64,000 bases of DNA, taken from NCBI RefSeq assembly GCF_030345695.1, contig NZ_JAUASV010000012.1, positions 29,570 to 93,569 on the forward strand, in the 5' to 3' direction. Both the position numbers and the translations under genes were made by a program. Below, piece after piece: positions 63,505 through 64,000 of the stretch. How positions within the stretch are numbered: the first letter of the stretch is position 1; every line of letters starts with the position of its first letter. The notes beneath the pieces are model-generated. The model worked only from the letters and a program-made list of their open reading frames with translations, made no database searches and was not told the DNA's origin. This stretch comes from Galbitalea sp. SE-J8. Lineage in GTDB: Bacteria > Actinomycetota > Actinomycetes > Actinomycetales > Microbacteriaceae.

Positions 63505-63882
63505 CCCCCTCCGCTGGGTGAGGAGCGCCCGAGCGGAGGTGCCCTCCGCTGGTTGAGGAGCGCCCGAGCGCAGCGAGGACGCGTCTCGAAACCATTCGTT
63601 CGCCGATGGAGCTGTGGTGGTCTCGAGACGCCGGCTCGCTGCGCTCGCGGGCTCCTCGACCGGCGGGGGTGGCGGGTTCCTCGACCGGCGGGGTGGGGCG
63701 GGCTCCTCGACCAGCGGGGTGGGACGCCGTCTTCCCTCCGTTGGTTGAGGAGCGCCCGTGCGCAGGTGCCCTCCGCTGGTTGAGGAGCGCCGTGAGCGGA
63801 GCGAGCGTCGCGTCTCGAAACCATTCGTTCGCCGATGGGGCTGTGGTGGTCTCGAGACGCCGGCTCGCTGCGCTCGCGGTCA
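63505..63882. repeat. Third cluster of palindromic repeats
   Basis: Left arms (TGGTTGAGGAGCGCC type) at about 63512, 63549, 63739 and 63775, centres with CATTCGTTCGCCGATGG at about 63592 and 63821, and right arms to about 63665 and 63882. The last right arm is cut after GCTCGCTGCGCTCGCGG, where the expected GCTCCTCGACCAGCG is replaced by unrelated sequence. Confidence 0.87.
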
Positions 63883-64000
63883 AGCCCCAGGTAGTGGTGT
63901 AGCTCGGGTTCCTTCGAACTGTTGATGGTTCAGGCGGTGAGTTCGAGGGCGCTGTCGGTGGAGACCTCCTTGGCGTCGGTGTCGGTGTCGGTGTCGGTGT
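63883..64000 (-). mobile_element. Probable end of an insertion sequence at the window edge
   Basis: The abrupt break in a repeat arm at about 63882 is followed by foreign-looking sequence (TCAAGCCCCAGGTAGTGGTG) and then by the 3' end of a reverse-strand gene. That is the layout of an IS inserted into the repeat. Only one end is visible, so neither terminal repeats nor target duplication can be checked. Confidence 0.45.
63930..64000 (-). CDS. C-terminal end of an unidentified gene (possibly a transposase)
   Basis: The last 23 codons on the minus strand, ending at a TGA (63930-63932). They read a TDTDTDTD run from a GTCGGT hexamer repeat, then AKEVSTDSALELTA. The start lies beyond the window. 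The link to a transposase rests only on the neighbouring repeat break; the fragment itself has no diagnostic motif. Confidence 0.4.
   Translation of the reverse strand, partial: TDTDTDTDAKEVSTDSALELTA

Overview
This window is chromosomal DNA from a very GC-rich actinobacterium, most likely a member of the Microbacteriaceae. The reasons are the strongly GC-biased third codon positions, the gene orders (DUF3000-rnd-fadA-fadB; yebC-ruvCAB-yajC-secDF-rsh; alaS-ruvX-mltG-aroE-aroC-aroK-aroB-aroQ-efp-nusB), the zinc-free form of ribosomal protein S4, a DUF222/HNH (13E12-type) endonuclease, and a dispersed palindromic repeat family. The assignment is by gene content and order; no phylogeny could be run.

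Layout. 1-12672: end of aconitase, dxs, gap, a GlxA-type AraC regulator, a fatty-acid oxidation operon (fadA-fadB) downstream of DUF3000-rnd, an anchored hydrolase, a RibD-C reductase and zapE. 12673-14145: an ammonium transporter with GlnR-like half-sites upstream and a strong terminator downstream. 14146-18138: an accessory cassette of a small secreted protein, a large FtsX-type permease and an ABC ATPase. The small protein is readable in full only through a +1 shift at CTT TGA C, the same heptamer used for prfB recoding. 18179-20117: a PASTA protein and a MerR regulator/aldo-keto reductase operon with a textbook 19-bp-spacer MerR promoter. 20256-21963: an accessory clpP pair (one subunit lacks the catalytic Ser) beside a PopR-like regulator, with PopR-type operators at both promoters and an ALAA C-terminus on the regulator.

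22261-25484 is a recombination hot spot: a glycosyltransferase fragment, four tRNA genes (Val-CAC, Gly-GCC, Cys-GCA, Val-GAC) and a 2.2-kb remnant of a mobile element. That remnant lies between perfect 48-bp direct repeats of the 3' half of tRNA-Val(GAC) and carries a broken TraA/MobF relaxase and a ParD/ParE-type pair. 25785-57712 is mostly housekeeping: thrS and a HIT protein, the HNH endonuclease, PLP synthesis (pdxY, pdxS, pdxT), yebC-ruvCAB, the Sec accessory genes, the stringent-response enzyme, rarA, rpsD, alaS through the shikimate genes, efp and nusB. 57713 to the right edge is accessory again: long palindromic repeats, vapBC, a glycosyltransferase, two broken gene fragments (a response regulator with an in-frame TGA and a membrane-protein tail), an M3 peptidase, and what looks like one end of an insertion sequence that cut a repeat copy.

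Many genes here have a TANNNT hexamer 6-8 bases before the start codon, so leaderless mRNAs appear common. The parts most worth following up are the secreted-protein/ABC cassette with its possible recoding site, and the PopR/ClpP module with its pseudo-protease subunit.
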